From positions 124,001 through 188,000 of the forward strand of contig NZ_JAGHZV010000008.1 in NCBI RefSeq assembly GCF_017745215.1: 64,000 nucleotides of DNA, in the 5' to 3' direction. This document shows, in pieces, positions 34,446-43,202 of this stretch; positions within the stretch are counted from its first letter, which is position 1, and each line of letters starts with the position of its first letter. The stretch comes from Sphingomonas sp. (GTDB taxonomy: Bacteria > Pseudomonadota > Alphaproteobacteria > Sphingomonadales > Sphingomonadaceae). Under the pieces are notes generated by a model. The model was not told the origin of the DNA and did no database searches. It saw nothing but the letters and a program-made list of their open reading frames with translations. The translations under genes and the position numbers were made by a program.

Positions 34446-35393
34446 TCAACGACCGATCACGATGCGGTTCGGGTCGGAGAGGTCGACCGGCGTGGCGAAG
34501 GTGCCGTGCACCGCCTGGGCGAATTCGACCGGATCGTCGGTGCGGAACGTCCCGTCGAGCTGCTCGGCGAGCAGCACGGGATCGCGCACCACGATCTGGC
34601 GCGCATTGTAGCGGTTGAACTCGGCGACCGCGCTGGCGAGCGAGCGGCCGTCGAGCGCGATCTCGCCGCTGCGCCAGGCGAGCACGCGGTCGATCGCGGC
34701 ACTGTCGTGCGCGAGCGGCTGCGCGGTCGCATCGTCGGCGACGTGCAGCCCCGCGCCTGCCGAGACCGGATGCGCCGCGCCGCCGCCGATCGTGGTCACT
34801 TCGACCGTGCCTTCGGTCACATAGATGTCCGCACCACCCTCGCGCCGGCGGACCGAGAAGGCCGTGCCCGTCGCGCGCACGCGCACCGCGCCGGCCTCGA
34901 CCACAAAGGGCCGCTCGGCATCCTTGGCAACCTGGAACCAGGCCTCGCCTTCCGCGAGGACGATGCGGCGAAGCTTGTCCGTCGCTGCGACTTCGATGCG
35001 GCTCGAGGTGTTGATCGCGGCGAGCGAGCCGTCGGGCAGCGGCACGCGGCGGATCTCGCCGAGCTTGGTCGCATAATCGGTGCCCGGGGGAAGCAGCATC
35101 ACCGCCGCGATCGATGCCGCGAGAGCCCCGCCGCCGACCAGCAACCGGCGCCGGGTGAGCAGGTCGCGGATCGGGCGGGGATCGGCCTCGTCTTCGGGCG
35201 CCTGCTCCGTCGCCGCGCCGCCGAGCCACTCCCAGGCCGCCTGCGCCTGGAGCAGTGCGCCCGCGTGGCGCGGATCGCCCGCGAGCCAGCGCGCGAGCTC
35301 GGCCTCGCGCTCGGCGTTCCAGCCCTCACCGTCGATCTGCGCGGCCCAGCGCGCGGCGGCATCCTCGATCCTGGCGGCGCTCTCGGCCATCAT
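34446..35393 (-). CDS. fecR: FecR-type anti-sigma/sigma-regulator protein (module 2)
   Basis: 315-residue signal relay with an N-terminal cytoplasmic domain (AARWAAQIDGEGWNAEREAEL), one span at about 83-100, a periplasmic FecR domain (VPLPDGSLAAINTSSRIEV, GEAWFQV, GTAFSVRR) and a C-terminal domain with FNRYNARQIVV. The start at 35393 overlaps the sigma stop (ATGA); a second ATG follows at once. It relays ligand binding from the receptor's STN domain to the sigma factor. Confidence 0.92.
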   Translation of the reverse strand: MMAESAARIEDAAARWAAQIDGEGWNAEREAELARWLAGDPRHAGALLQAQAAWEWLGGAATEQAPEDEADPRPIRDLLTRRRLLVGGGALAASIAAVMLLPPGTDYATKLGEIRRVPLPDGSLAAINTSSRIEVAATDKLRRIVLAEGEAWFQVAKDAERPFVVEAGAVRVRATGTAFSVRRREGGADIYVTEGTVEVTTIGGGAAHPVSAGAGLHVADDATAQPLAHDSAAIDRVLAWRSGEIALDGRSLASAVAEFNRYNARQIVVRDPVLLAEQLDGTFRTDDPVEFAQAVHGTFATPVDLSDPNRIVIGR

Positions 35394-35965
35394 CCGCCCT
35401 CCTGCCGGCGCGCGGGGCGAGGCGCGGCCAGTCGTTCGCTCGCCGCATCCTGGTCGCGCATCGCGCGCTGCACCGCGCGGATGCCCTGGTGGACCTGGTT
35501 CTCGACCACGCTCTCGGTCACGCCGAGCCGCGTTGCGATCTCGCGCTGCGAGAGTCCCTCGATCTTGCGCATCTCGACGATCCGGCGGCAGCGCTCGGGC
35601 AGCGCCGCGATCAGCTCGCGCACGCGGGCATATTCCATCCGCCCGCCAGCCTCGCGCTCGGGGGTGAGCGCCTGGTCGTCGGCATAGGATTCGATTTCGG
35701 CGATCGTCTCGATGGGAACCACCTTCTCGCGCTTCAGCCGGCGCACCAGCAGGTTGCGCACGACCGAGAAGAAATAGGCATGCGGCCGCTTGATGTGCGC
35801 GACCGAATCGAGCGCGACCAGCCGCGAATAGGCCTCCTGAATCACGTCGTCGATTTCCTCGGGCGCGACGCGGGCGCGGGCGAGCCGGGCACGAATCACG
35901 GGCTCGTGCGGCAGCACGTTCGCCGCCACCCATTGCGCCATGAATTGCCGCCGTTGGTCGATCAC
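35390..35965 (-). CDS. ECF sigma factor, FecI-like (module 2)
   Basis: 191-residue sigma factor. Region 2 is EEIDDVIQEAYSRLVAL with FFSVVRNLLVRRLKRE. Region 4 is LPERCRRIVEMRKIEGLSQREIATRLGV. GTG start at 35965 keeps an N-terminus that fits the family; ATG 35941 is the alternative. Its promoter-like motif, 35 bases upstream, differs from module 1, so the two sigmas probably do not cross-activate. Confidence 0.9.
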   Translation of the reverse strand: MIDQRRQFMAQWVAANVLPHEPVIRARLARARVAPEEIDDVIQEAYSRLVALDSVAHIKRPHAYFFSVVRNLLVRRLKREKVVPIETIAEIESYADDQALTPEREAGGRMEYARVRELIAALPERCRRIVEMRKIEGLSQREIATRLGVTESVVENQVHQGIRAVQRAMRDQDAASERLAAPRPARRQEGG

Positions 35966-35999
35966 TACATCCGGTCACTCTTCGCGCGTGGCTTCCACC

Positions 36000-36029
36000 G
36001 CCATAGAGCATCGGCGCGGAGATTTCCTT
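36000..36029 (-). promoter_or_regulatory. ECF sigma promoter, module 2, upstream of sigma gene
   Basis: Minus strand: AAGGAAA - 14 bases - CTCTATGG, matching the receptor promoter at 34392-34421 in both boxes and spacing. It ends 35 bases upstream of the sigma start. Confidence 0.7.
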
Positions 36030-36269
36030 CGGACCCTCGCGAAATTTTTCCGGTTCGGGCGCCGACGCGTCTCGATGCTGAGCGTGCAACGCCGAGTCGC
36101 TGAGGGGCCGAGGGTCGAAAAGTCACAAGAGTCACGACCCGTCGCGGCGATTCCGGTGCCTGGTCCCTGCCAGGTTCAAAGAGCGGCCGGACTTTGCCAG
36201 CCGCGCCAGCCAAGCAGGCGAATTCCTACATAGCAAGCCACGTCGCCCGAGCTGTCGGCGCGGCCTAGA
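36030..36269. other. intergenic stretch with no gene seen
   Basis: Part of the 482-base gap between the module 2 sigma gene and the binding-protein gene. Short frames here have no ribosome site or recognisable product. Only the sigma promoter on one side and the palindromic element on the other were identified. Confidence 0.6.
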
Positions 36270-36446
36270 CTCGAGTTCGATCAGGTTGAAGCGCTGGAGC
36301 ATTCAAGCCCCTCCCCTTCAGGGGAGGGGTTGGGGGTGGGGCATGTCCACAAGTACGTCGGTCTCTGTGAGACGCACAGGCCCCACCCCAACCCCTCCCC
36401 TGAAGGGGAGGGGCTTAAGAAGCGTGCGAACCTGATTGGGCTCGAG
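36270..36446. repeat. REPIN-like composite inverted repeat, about 177 bp
   Basis: Outer arms CTCGAG-N4-ATCAGGTT (36270-36287) and its reverse complement (36429-36446) enclose two nearly perfect inner arms of about 37 bases (36305-36342 and 36380-36416). Each inner arm contains its own hairpin, CCCCTCCCC-N4-GGGGAGGGG. It ends one base before the stop codon of the binding-protein gene. The nested symmetry resembles paired REP elements (REPIN) mobilised in trans; no transposase is nearby. Confidence 0.75.
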
Positions 36447-36447
36447 G

Positions 36448-37278
36448 CTAGCGGACGGGCTGCAGCCCGCTCTCGACCATCGCCCCGCGCGCCGCGCCGG
36501 AGCGCAGGAAGGCGATCAGCCGGGTGCCCGCCTCCGGCTGCGTCGAATAGGCGACGAGCCCTGCCGAGAAGCGCGTCGTCTTCTGGATTTCCTCAGGCAA
36601 CAACCCGACGATCCGGATGCCGGCGATCGGCTTCAATTCGCTCAGCTGCTGGAAGCCGAGCTCGGCCTCGCCGCGCGCGACGATGAGGCCGACCGGAGTC
36701 GCCTCGATCATCCGCGCCTTGCCTGCCATCGCTTCGGCGATCCCGAGCTTCGCGAACAGCTGGGTCGAGACATAGACTCCGCTCGCGCTGTCCGAATAGG
36801 CGACCGACTTCGCCGAGAGCAATGTCGCGCGCAGTGCCGGCACGGTCGCGATGCCGGGCACGGGCGTCCCGGCCTTCACCGCCAGCGCGATCTTCGAGAG
36901 GACGAGGTCCTGCTCGCTGCCCGGCGCCACCTTGCCGGCCTTGGCCAGCCGGTCGAGCGCCTCGCGCGCGAGGATCACGACGTCCGCCGCCTCGCCGCGC
37001 TCGAGCCGCTGGGGGATCGCCGTCGGGCTCGCCCCCATCGACGGCCCGCCGACGATCACCAGGTGAACGCCGCTCCGCCGCTCGTAGATCGGCGCGAGCC
37101 TGCGCAGCGCCGGCTCGAACGCGCCCGAGACCAGCACCGTCAGCTGCGGCTTTGGTTTCGGCTGGGCCGGCGCAGACACGGGATGCGCGCATCCCCCCAG
37201 CCCCGGCGCAGCGAGCAGCAGCAGCGCCGCGCGCGCCGCGAGCCCGAGCAGCGCACGGCGGCGAAGCGGCTCGGTCAC
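36448..37278 (-). CDS. substrate-binding lipoprotein, molybdate-binding (ModA)-like
   Basis: 276-residue type-2 periplasmic binding protein fold. A signal peptide ends in a lipobox (LGGC, Cys near residue 30), so it is membrane-anchored. Family segments: SGAFEPALRRLAPIYE, GEAADVVILAREALDRLA, VAYSDSASGVYVS. No permease or ATPase is next to it, so it may not bind molybdate or may work with a distant transporter. GTG start 37278 overlaps the receptor's stop (GTGA), tying it to the TonB receptor upstream. Confidence 0.8.
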   Translation of the reverse strand: MTEPLRRRALLGLAARAALLLLAAPGLGGCAHPVSAPAQPKPKPQLTVLVSGAFEPALRRLAPIYERRSGVHLVIVGGPSMGASPTAIPQRLERGEAADVVILAREALDRLAKAGKVAPGSEQDLVLSKIALAVKAGTPVPGIATVPALRATLLSAKSVAYSDSASGVYVSTQLFAKLGIAEAMAGKARMIEATPVGLIVARGEAELGFQQLSELKPIAGIRIVGLLPEEIQKTTRFSAGLVAYSTQPEAGTRLIAFLRSGAARGAMVESGLQPVR

Positions 37279-40157
37279 ATCTCGAACCGGATGCCCGCGC
37301 GGAACGTGCGGCCGAGCGTATCGTAGAGCGTCGGGTTCGCCGCATAGGCGAAGAAGCCGCCGCCCGCCGCGTCGCGCGGGACGATCGCCGGATCCTTGTT
37401 GGCGAGGTTCTTGACGTTGAAGAACGCCTGCACCCGCGTGCCGCCGCCGAGCCTGAACTTATAGACCAGGCTGAGATCGACGTAGAAGGCGCCGGGCAGA
37501 TAGTTCGAGCTGATCGTGGGGTGCGCGACGCTGGTCGCCGGGCAGTTCGACGTGCACTCGATGTACATGTTGTCGATCGTGCCCGAGCTGACCCCGCGCC
37601 CGGCCAGCGTCACGCCGATGCTGTCGGTCGAATAGTTGAGGTTGACCGTGTAGCGCCAGTTGGGCGGGCCGGCGTCGCCGTTGCTGCCGACGGTGTCGGT
37701 GGGCGGAGAGATGCCGTTGTTGGTGTAGTTCTTGAGATAGTGCGTCGCGAGCGCGCGGATCGAGACCTTGCCCGGCGCGCCGGCGAAGATGCTGTCGAGC
37801 GGGCGGACGTAGCTCGCCTCGAAGTCGATCCCGCGCGCGGTCTGCGAGACGAGGTTGAACGGCTGGCGCAGGATCTGGGTGAAGATCGGCTGGCCGCCCG
37901 AGTTCGTGCCGCGGGTGATCGCGGCACAGGCGGTCGTATTGCCGGCGAAGCAATAGTCGACGGTCTCCTGCGGCGTGATCGATCCGATCGCGTCCTTGAT
38001 GTCGATGTTGTAGTAATCGACTGAAGCGTTGAAGCCGGGGATGAAGCTCGGCTGGAGCACCACGCCCAGGCCGAGCGTGTCGGCGATTTCGGGCGTGAGG
38101 TTGGGGTTGCCGATCTTGAGCCCGGTATAGGCCGTCACTGCATTGCCGCGGGTCGGGTCGCGAACCGTGCTGCTGTTCGCGACGCCCGCGGTGTAGAGAT
38201 CGGAGAGGTTGGGCGCGCGGATGTCGCGCGAGCGCGTCGCGCGGAAGCGGATGTCGGGGACCGGCTCCCAGGTGCCGCCGGCCTTCCAGGTCGTGACATA
38301 GCCCGAGGTGCTGTAGTCGGTCCCGCGCACCGCGCCGTTGAACTCGAGCGAATGCGCGAAGGGCAGGTCCTTGGCGAGCGGCACCACGACTTCGAGGAAG
38401 GCTTCCTTGACGTCGTAGGCGCCCTTGCTGACCAGGAAGTTGCCGTTGCGCCAGCCCGAGCTGTAGATCGGGTCGACGACCCCATCCACCGTCTCGCGCC
38501 GCCATTCGGCGCCGGTCGCGATCGAGACCGGGCCCGCCCAGGTCGAGAAGGGCTCGCCGGTGATGCTGAACGACGCGACGTCCTGTGTGTAGGTCTCGTC
38601 GCGGTGCGGGGCGCCGATGACATAGGCGATGGCGGCCGGCGAAGCGACGCCGGTGCCGAAGATGTTGAGCGGAACGCAGCCGTTGGTCGGCGCAGTGAGT
38701 GTCGAGCGGCAGACGATCTGGCCGTTCGAGTACACCGCGTCGATCGCATTGGCGAAGCGCGTGTTGTTGGTAATCGCGGGGAGCGTCTGCGACGAATCCG
38801 TCGTCCCGCGCTGGTAATAGGCATTCCACGCCCAGGGCGACCCGAAGAGCTGGACATGGCCCTCGCCCCCGACGACGTAGCGCTGGACGGTGCGCTCATT
38901 GTCGGTGCCGCGGGCGGGGAGGTCGGTGATCATCTTGCCGTAGCTGAACGACGCGATGTGGAGCAGCGCCGCCTGGTCGCGGATGGCCTGCGGCAGGAAG
39001 GCGTTGTCCGCTTTGATCGTCAAGTCGCCGAGGTGATATTGCTCGGACGAGCTGTTGATCACATGGTCGCGGTTCCACGATCCCTGGACATAGAGGTTGA
39101 TGTCGTCGGTGACGTCGAAGCTGACGCGGCCGAACAGGCCCTTGCGGTCCTCGGGCGAGTCGAGCGTCACGGTCTCGTTGAGCTGGTTCGCCTGCCAGTT
39201 GCCGCCGATCGTCCAGGGGTCCTTGGTCGCGCTGCCGTAGACGAAGTTGTAGCTGCTGCCCCCGGGCCCGAAGGCAGTGCCGCGCAGCGTGGTGCTGGTG
39301 ATGATGCCGCCCGCGGTCGCGGTGTCGATCTGGACGCCCGAGGCCACCAGCCGCTCGGGCTGGCCGTTGCCTGCGACATAGGCCGGGTTGGTGTCGACGA
39401 TGAAGGTGCCGGTCTTGTTCCACTTGCGGTCGCCGGTGCCGTAGATGCCGTCGACATGCGCGAGTTCGCCGCTGACCAGCACATGGCCGCGCCCGCCCGC
39501 GAAGCCGAAGCCGCCCGCCAGTGAGACGTTCCACGAGCGATCGTCGCCATAAGTGGTGACGCCGCCGCCGACCTCGCCCTTCAGGCCGGTGAACTTCTTG
39601 TCGAGGATGAAGTTGACCACGCCCGACAGCGCATCCGAGCCATAGGCCGCCGAGGCGCCGCCGGTGACGACTTCGACGCGCTCGATCAGCGCCTGCGGGA
39701 ATGTGTTGATGTCGACCACGCCGGTAAGGCTCGACGAGACCGAGCGCTGCCCGTCGAGCAGCACCAGCGTGCGCGACGCGCCGAGGTTGCGCAGGTTGAG
39801 CGCGTTGAGGCCGGCCAGACCGCTCGAGATCGCCGAGTTGGAGTTGGCCGGGGTGGCGCTGCCCGAGAGCTGGGGCAGCGCGTTGACGAAGTCGGCGGCG
39901 TTGGTCGAGGTCGAGGCCTGGATCTGCTCGGCACCCACCACGGTCAGCGGCGTCGGCGCCTGATAGCCGTCGCGCTGGACGCGCGTGCCGGTGACGGTGA
40001 TCTCCTGGCCCGCAGTCTCGTCGGTTTGTGACGTATCGTCCTGGGCGTGGGCCGGCCCGCAGGCCAGCGCGGCGATCAGCGCGGCGGCGCTGGCCATGGC
40101 GGCGGCGCGGCGAACCGCCGGGCGGCGGCGGTCGAGGCGATCGTTGAGCAACAACAT
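37275..40157 (-). CDS. TonB-dependent receptor without STN domain
   Basis: 960-residue outer-membrane receptor. Signal peptide to about residue 39 (GPAHA), TonB box EITVTGTR, plug with LNLRNLGASRTLVLLDGQR and a large barrel ending in RFEM. Unlike the other two receptors it lacks the STN domain and has no FecI/FecR partners, so it is a plain transporter. The start at 40157 has a purine-rich GGGGGAAG upstream. It is read in the same direction as the MmgE/PrpD gene and followed by the binding lipoprotein, and may import the acyl-D-amino acid or peptide used by this region. Confidence 0.92.
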   Translation of the reverse strand: MLLLNDRLDRRRPAVRRAAAMASAAALIAALACGPAHAQDDTSQTDETAGQEITVTGTRVQRDGYQAPTPLTVVGAEQIQASTSTNAADFVNALPQLSGSATPANSNSAISSGLAGLNALNLRNLGASRTLVLLDGQRSVSSSLTGVVDINTFPQALIERVEVVTGGASAAYGSDALSGVVNFILDKKFTGLKGEVGGGVTTYGDDRSWNVSLAGGFGFAGGRGHVLVSGELAHVDGIYGTGDRKWNKTGTFIVDTNPAYVAGNGQPERLVASGVQIDTATAGGIITSTTLRGTAFGPGGSSYNFVYGSATKDPWTIGGNWQANQLNETVTLDSPEDRKGLFGRVSFDVTDDINLYVQGSWNRDHVINSSSEQYHLGDLTIKADNAFLPQAIRDQAALLHIASFSYGKMITDLPARGTDNERTVQRYVVGGEGHVQLFGSPWAWNAYYQRGTTDSSQTLPAITNNTRFANAIDAVYSNGQIVCRSTLTAPTNGCVPLNIFGTGVASPAAIAYVIGAPHRDETYTQDVASFSITGEPFSTWAGPVSIATGAEWRRETVDGVVDPIYSSGWRNGNFLVSKGAYDVKEAFLEVVVPLAKDLPFAHSLEFNGAVRGTDYSTSGYVTTWKAGGTWEPVPDIRFRATRSRDIRAPNLSDLYTAGVANSSTVRDPTRGNAVTAYTGLKIGNPNLTPEIADTLGLGVVLQPSFIPGFNASVDYYNIDIKDAIGSITPQETVDYCFAGNTTACAAITRGTNSGGQPIFTQILRQPFNLVSQTARGIDFEASYVRPLDSIFAGAPGKVSIRALATHYLKNYTNNGISPPTDTVGSNGDAGPPNWRYTVNLNYSTDSIGVTLAGRGVSSGTIDNMYIECTSNCPATSVAHPTISSNYLPGAFYVDLSLVYKFRLGGGTRVQAFFNVKNLANKDPAIVPRDAAGGGFFAYAANPTLYDTLGRTFRAGIRFEM

Positions 40158-40230
40158 CTTGCTTCCCCCTTCTCTTCGAAGGTGTCTCCCGAGTGCGGGA
40201 GCCCTTCCCTGTGTGCGACCCGAACGGGCA

Positions 40231-40254
40231 CCGGCTTTCGGAGCGGAAAGCCGG
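40231..40254. other. hairpin between MmgE/PrpD and TonB receptor genes
   Basis: CCGGCTTTC and GAAAGCCGG flank a 6-base loop, a perfect 9-base-pair stem, in the 179-base gap. No T-run follows on the minus strand, so a classic intrinsic terminator is not supported; it may be a leader or mRNA-processing structure. Confidence 0.45.
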
Positions 40255-40336
40255 CCGCGCGATCGTTCCATTCTGGCGTTATCTTTGCCCGCCTTTTTCC
40301 GTGATCCTCGCTCCCCGGCGGACGTGTATCCTGGTG

Positions 40337-41884
40337 TCAGCCCGGCGCGGGTGCGGCCGAACCGCGCTGCAGCAACGGCCGCAGCGTCCGCATGTCACGG
40401 CGGTTCTCGAGATCGAGAAGTGCTGCGACCAGTGCGCGGCTGCGCGCTTCGCCCAGCACCGGCGCGATCAGCGCATGGCTCTTCGCCACCACTTGCTCGC
40501 GCGTCATCGGATTGGCCGGCGTGCCGGGCATGAAGCCGATCTGCTCGGACAGCTGGGTGCCGTCGTCGAGCGTCAGCGTGATCGTCACCGGATGCGCCGG
40601 ATCGAGCCGGACCCTGGCGGCGAGCGCGTTGACCCGCGGGTCCTTCATCCGCGCATCGTCGTGGGCCGAGGCGAAGGTCACCGTCCCGTCGACGAGCATC
40701 AGCGCGACGAGGTGCTGGACCGAGATCGACGGCATGCCGCGGTCGTCGACCACCGAGCCGGGCTTCAGCCGCAGCACGATCTCGCGCACGCGCTTGGGAT
40801 CGACCGGCCGGCGCTTGAGCAACGTCTCGAGCGCTTCGAGGAAGGGCTGGGCCGGGAAGCCCGCGGTCCATTTCTTGATGCTGGTGCGCGTGATCTCGAA
40901 GCGCTTGCCGAGTTCCTCGGCGAGGATCTCGCCCTTGCCCGCGATGCCGTTGGCGAGCAGGAAATTGCCATCGCCGGCGAGGAAATCCTCGACCGCGGTC
41001 CAGCCGCCCTTGACGAGCAGCGCGGCGGTGACGCCGTTGCGCGCGGGGGCGCCGCCGAACACGAAGCCCTTCATGATATGGTCCTGGTCGCGGTACCAGT
41101 CGCGCATCCCCGCCGCCTGCTGCGCGCAATATTCGAGGAGGTAGCGCATCTGCCGCGGATCGAGCCCCGCCGCGCCCGCCGCCGCCGCGCCTGCGCCGAA
41201 GGTGCCGCACATCTGGTGCGTGCTGCGGTTGCGGAACGCCGGCTCGGGGCGAAGCAGGTCGAGCATCCGCCCGCCGACGTCATAGCCGAGCGCGACCGCG
41301 CGGATGAAGCGCGCGCCGCTGGTGGCGAACTGCTCGGCCGCCGCGAACGCCGCGGGCACGACGCCGCAGCCGGGATGCCAGCCGACCGAGCGCCAGCGGC
41401 CGTTGTCGTCGGGATCGATCCGCGCGAGCGAATCGTCGGTCTCGTCCGAATGCGCGAGCGTGCCGTTGACCAGCGCCGCTTCGATCGCGCCGCAGCGCAA
41501 GGCAGTCGTCGCGATCGTCGCCACCGGTGCGCCGCCATAGCTGCGCGCGAAGCCGAGCGCGGCGCGGCCCGGCGGCAGCGTGCTGCCCGAGACGATCGCG
41601 GCGAAGGTGTCGAGGATATGGTGCTTGGCGCGCTCCTGAACCTCCGCGGGCAGCGGCCGGTCGCGTGCTTCGCTCATGTAGCTGCTGAGCGCGAGCGTGA
41701 CCGGGCTGAGCGGCTCGGCATCCTCGGCGCGTGCCGCGCGGGCGGCGAGCCCGGCGGCGGCGAGCCCGCCCGCGAGCCGGAGCAGCGTCCGCCGCGTCGG
41801 CAGCGCGACGGGGCGCCGGTCCGCGACCCTGCCTCCCTGCCCTGCTGCGCCGAACGCCACTGCCGCGTCTCCCACCCTTGTCAT
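40337..41884 (-). CDS. MmgE/PrpD family protein with Tat-like signal
   Basis: 515 residues. The family covers 2-methylcitrate dehydratase, cis-aconitate-related and epimerase enzymes acting on small carboxylates. Recognisable: KHHILDTFAAIVSGS, NGTLAHSDETDD, HPGCGVVPAAFA, GGAPARNGVTAALLV. An N-terminal twin-arginine signal (TRRTLLRLAGG, cut near residue 53) is unusual for a family known mostly in the cytoplasm. It lies downstream of the symporter gene; an AT-N11-AT palindrome is 59 bases upstream of its start. Possibly it acts on an acyl or keto-acid intermediate of the D-glutamate region; the reaction is unknown. Confidence 0.82.
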   Translation of the reverse strand: MTRVGDAAVAFGAAGQGGRVADRRPVALPTRRTLLRLAGGLAAAGLAARAARAEDAEPLSPVTLALSSYMSEARDRPLPAEVQERAKHHILDTFAAIVSGSTLPPGRAALGFARSYGGAPVATIATTALRCGAIEAALVNGTLAHSDETDDSLARIDPDDNGRWRSVGWHPGCGVVPAAFAAAEQFATSGARFIRAVALGYDVGGRMLDLLRPEPAFRNRSTHQMCGTFGAGAAAAGAAGLDPRQMRYLLEYCAQQAAGMRDWYRDQDHIMKGFVFGGAPARNGVTAALLVKGGWTAVEDFLAGDGNFLLANGIAGKGEILAEELGKRFEITRTSIKKWTAGFPAQPFLEALETLLKRRPVDPKRVREIVLRLKPGSVVDDRGMPSISVQHLVALMLVDGTVTFASAHDDARMKDPRVNALAARVRLDPAHPVTITLTLDDGTQLSEQIGFMPGTPANPMTREQVVAKSHALIAPVLGEARSRALVAALLDLENRRDMRTLRPLLQRGSAAPAPG

Positions 41885-41941
41885 CCGATCGTCATCCTAT
41901 CGGGCTCCCGCCCAAGTCCTGCATATCAACGCTTCCGGCAC

Positions 41942-43186
41942 CTATAGCTCGGGGCTATGGGCCGGTGGCTCGATCGCGCCTTCCCAGCGCGCGACCACTG
42001 CGGCGACCGCGAGGTTCGCGCTCGCGCTCGGCACGGTGCGCGTCATGTCGAGCAGCCGGTCGAACGGCAGGATGAACCCGACGATCAGCGCGGTCTGCTC
42101 GGGCGCCACCCCGGCCGCGGCGAGCACCGCGGCGAGCATGAACAGCGAGGCCGAGGGGATCGGCGCGGTCCCGAACGCAGCGAGCACCGCAGTGAGCAGC
42201 ACGATGCCGAGCGTATCGACCTGGAGCGGGACGCCGAAGACCTGCAGCCCGAAGACGCTGAGCAGCCCAACGTACATCGCGGTGCCGTCCTTGCCGATGC
42301 TCGCGCCGAGCGGCAGCACCACCGAGGCGACCGGTCGGGCGATGCCGAGATTGTCCTGCGCGACGCGCATCGCCACGGGCAGCGTCGCCGAGCTCGACGC
42401 TGTCGAGAAGGCGACGACCAGCGCGTCGACGATGCCGCGGAAGAAACGATGCACCGGCACGCGCGCGACCAGCCCGACGAGCAGGCTGTGCACCAGCAGC
42501 ATCTGGACCAGCGAGCCCAGCACGACGCACAGCGCCAGCGTGCCGATGCTCCCGAACACCGCGAGGCCGTTGGCGGCGACGGCATTGGCGACGAGCGCGA
42601 GCACGCCGAAGGGCGTGAATTCCATTGCGAAGCGCACGATGTGGAGCAGCACCGCCGAAGCCGAGGAGAGCAGCGCCGCGAAGGGTGCGCCCGCCTCGCC
42701 CGCCGCGACGGTGCCCGCGCCGACCAGGATCGCGGCGAAGAGGATCGCGAGCATGTCGCCCTTGGCGAGCGCGTCGAACAGGTTGAGCGGGACGATGCCG
42801 ACCAGCTGCTCGTAGACCGTCCTGGCGGGTCCGAGCGCGTGCGGCGCGGCGCCGCCGAGGCTGGCGTGCGCGCCGGGCTGGAGGAGCAGGCCGACCGCAA
42901 TGCCGACCGAGACCGCGATCACCGTGGTCGCGACGAACAGCAGCACCGCGCGCCCGCCGATCGAGCCGAGCCGGCGCGGGTCGGCGAGCGAGGCCACGCC
43001 TGCCGCGACGGTGACGAGCACGATCGGCACCACCAGCATCCGGATCAGCCGGACGAAGATCTCGCCGAGGAAGGCGATCCACGGTGCTGCGGCGGGGACG
43101 AGCAGCCCGAGCGCGACGCCGAGCACCAGTCCCGCGAGGACGCGCTGCCACAGCGCGATCCCGAACCACCCGCGCAGCAGCGTCAT
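41942..43186 (-). CDS. dicarboxylate/amino acid:cation symporter (GltP/DctA-like)
   Basis: 414-residue member of the glutamate/C4-dicarboxylate Na+/H+ symporter family with eight spans and two re-entrant loops. AFSTASSSATLPVAM is the serine-rich HP1 loop; LPLGASIGKDGTAMY is the counterpart of the NMDGT segment, here KDGT; a late helix carries LPFDRLLDMTRT. GGGAGG precedes ATG 43186, 16 bases after dgcA. Its place after dgcN-dgcA suggests uptake of glutamate or N-acylglutamate. Confidence 0.9.
   Translation of the reverse strand: MTLLRGWFGIALWQRVLAGLVLGVALGLLVPAAAPWIAFLGEIFVRLIRMLVVPIVLVTVAAGVASLADPRRLGSIGGRAVLLFVATTVIAVSVGIAVGLLLQPGAHASLGGAAPHALGPARTVYEQLVGIVPLNLFDALAKGDMLAILFAAILVGAGTVAAGEAGAPFAALLSSASAVLLHIVRFAMEFTPFGVLALVANAVAANGLAVFGSIGTLALCVVLGSLVQMLLVHSLLVGLVARVPVHRFFRGIVDALVVAFSTASSSATLPVAMRVAQDNLGIARPVASVVLPLGASIGKDGTAMYVGLLSVFGLQVFGVPLQVDTLGIVLLTAVLAAFGTAPIPSASLFMLAAVLAAAGVAPEQTALIVGFILPFDRLLDMTRTVPSASANLAVAAVVARWEGAIEPPAHSPEL
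41944..41958. promoter_or_regulatory. candidate LysR-type operator upstream of MmgE/PrpD gene
   Basis: ATAGC-TCGGG-GCTAT, a perfect 5-base inverted repeat in AT-N11-AT form, overlapping the symporter stop codon and lying 59 bases before the MmgE/PrpD start. Related sites at 45289 and 46254. Confidence 0.55.
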
Positions 43187-43202
43187 CGTTCCTCCCGTCG
43201 CT

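Noticed and set aside
40262..40283. possible further AT-N-AT LysR site upstream of the third TonB receptor
   Set aside because: The spacing is 9 rather than 11 and the palindrome is poor.
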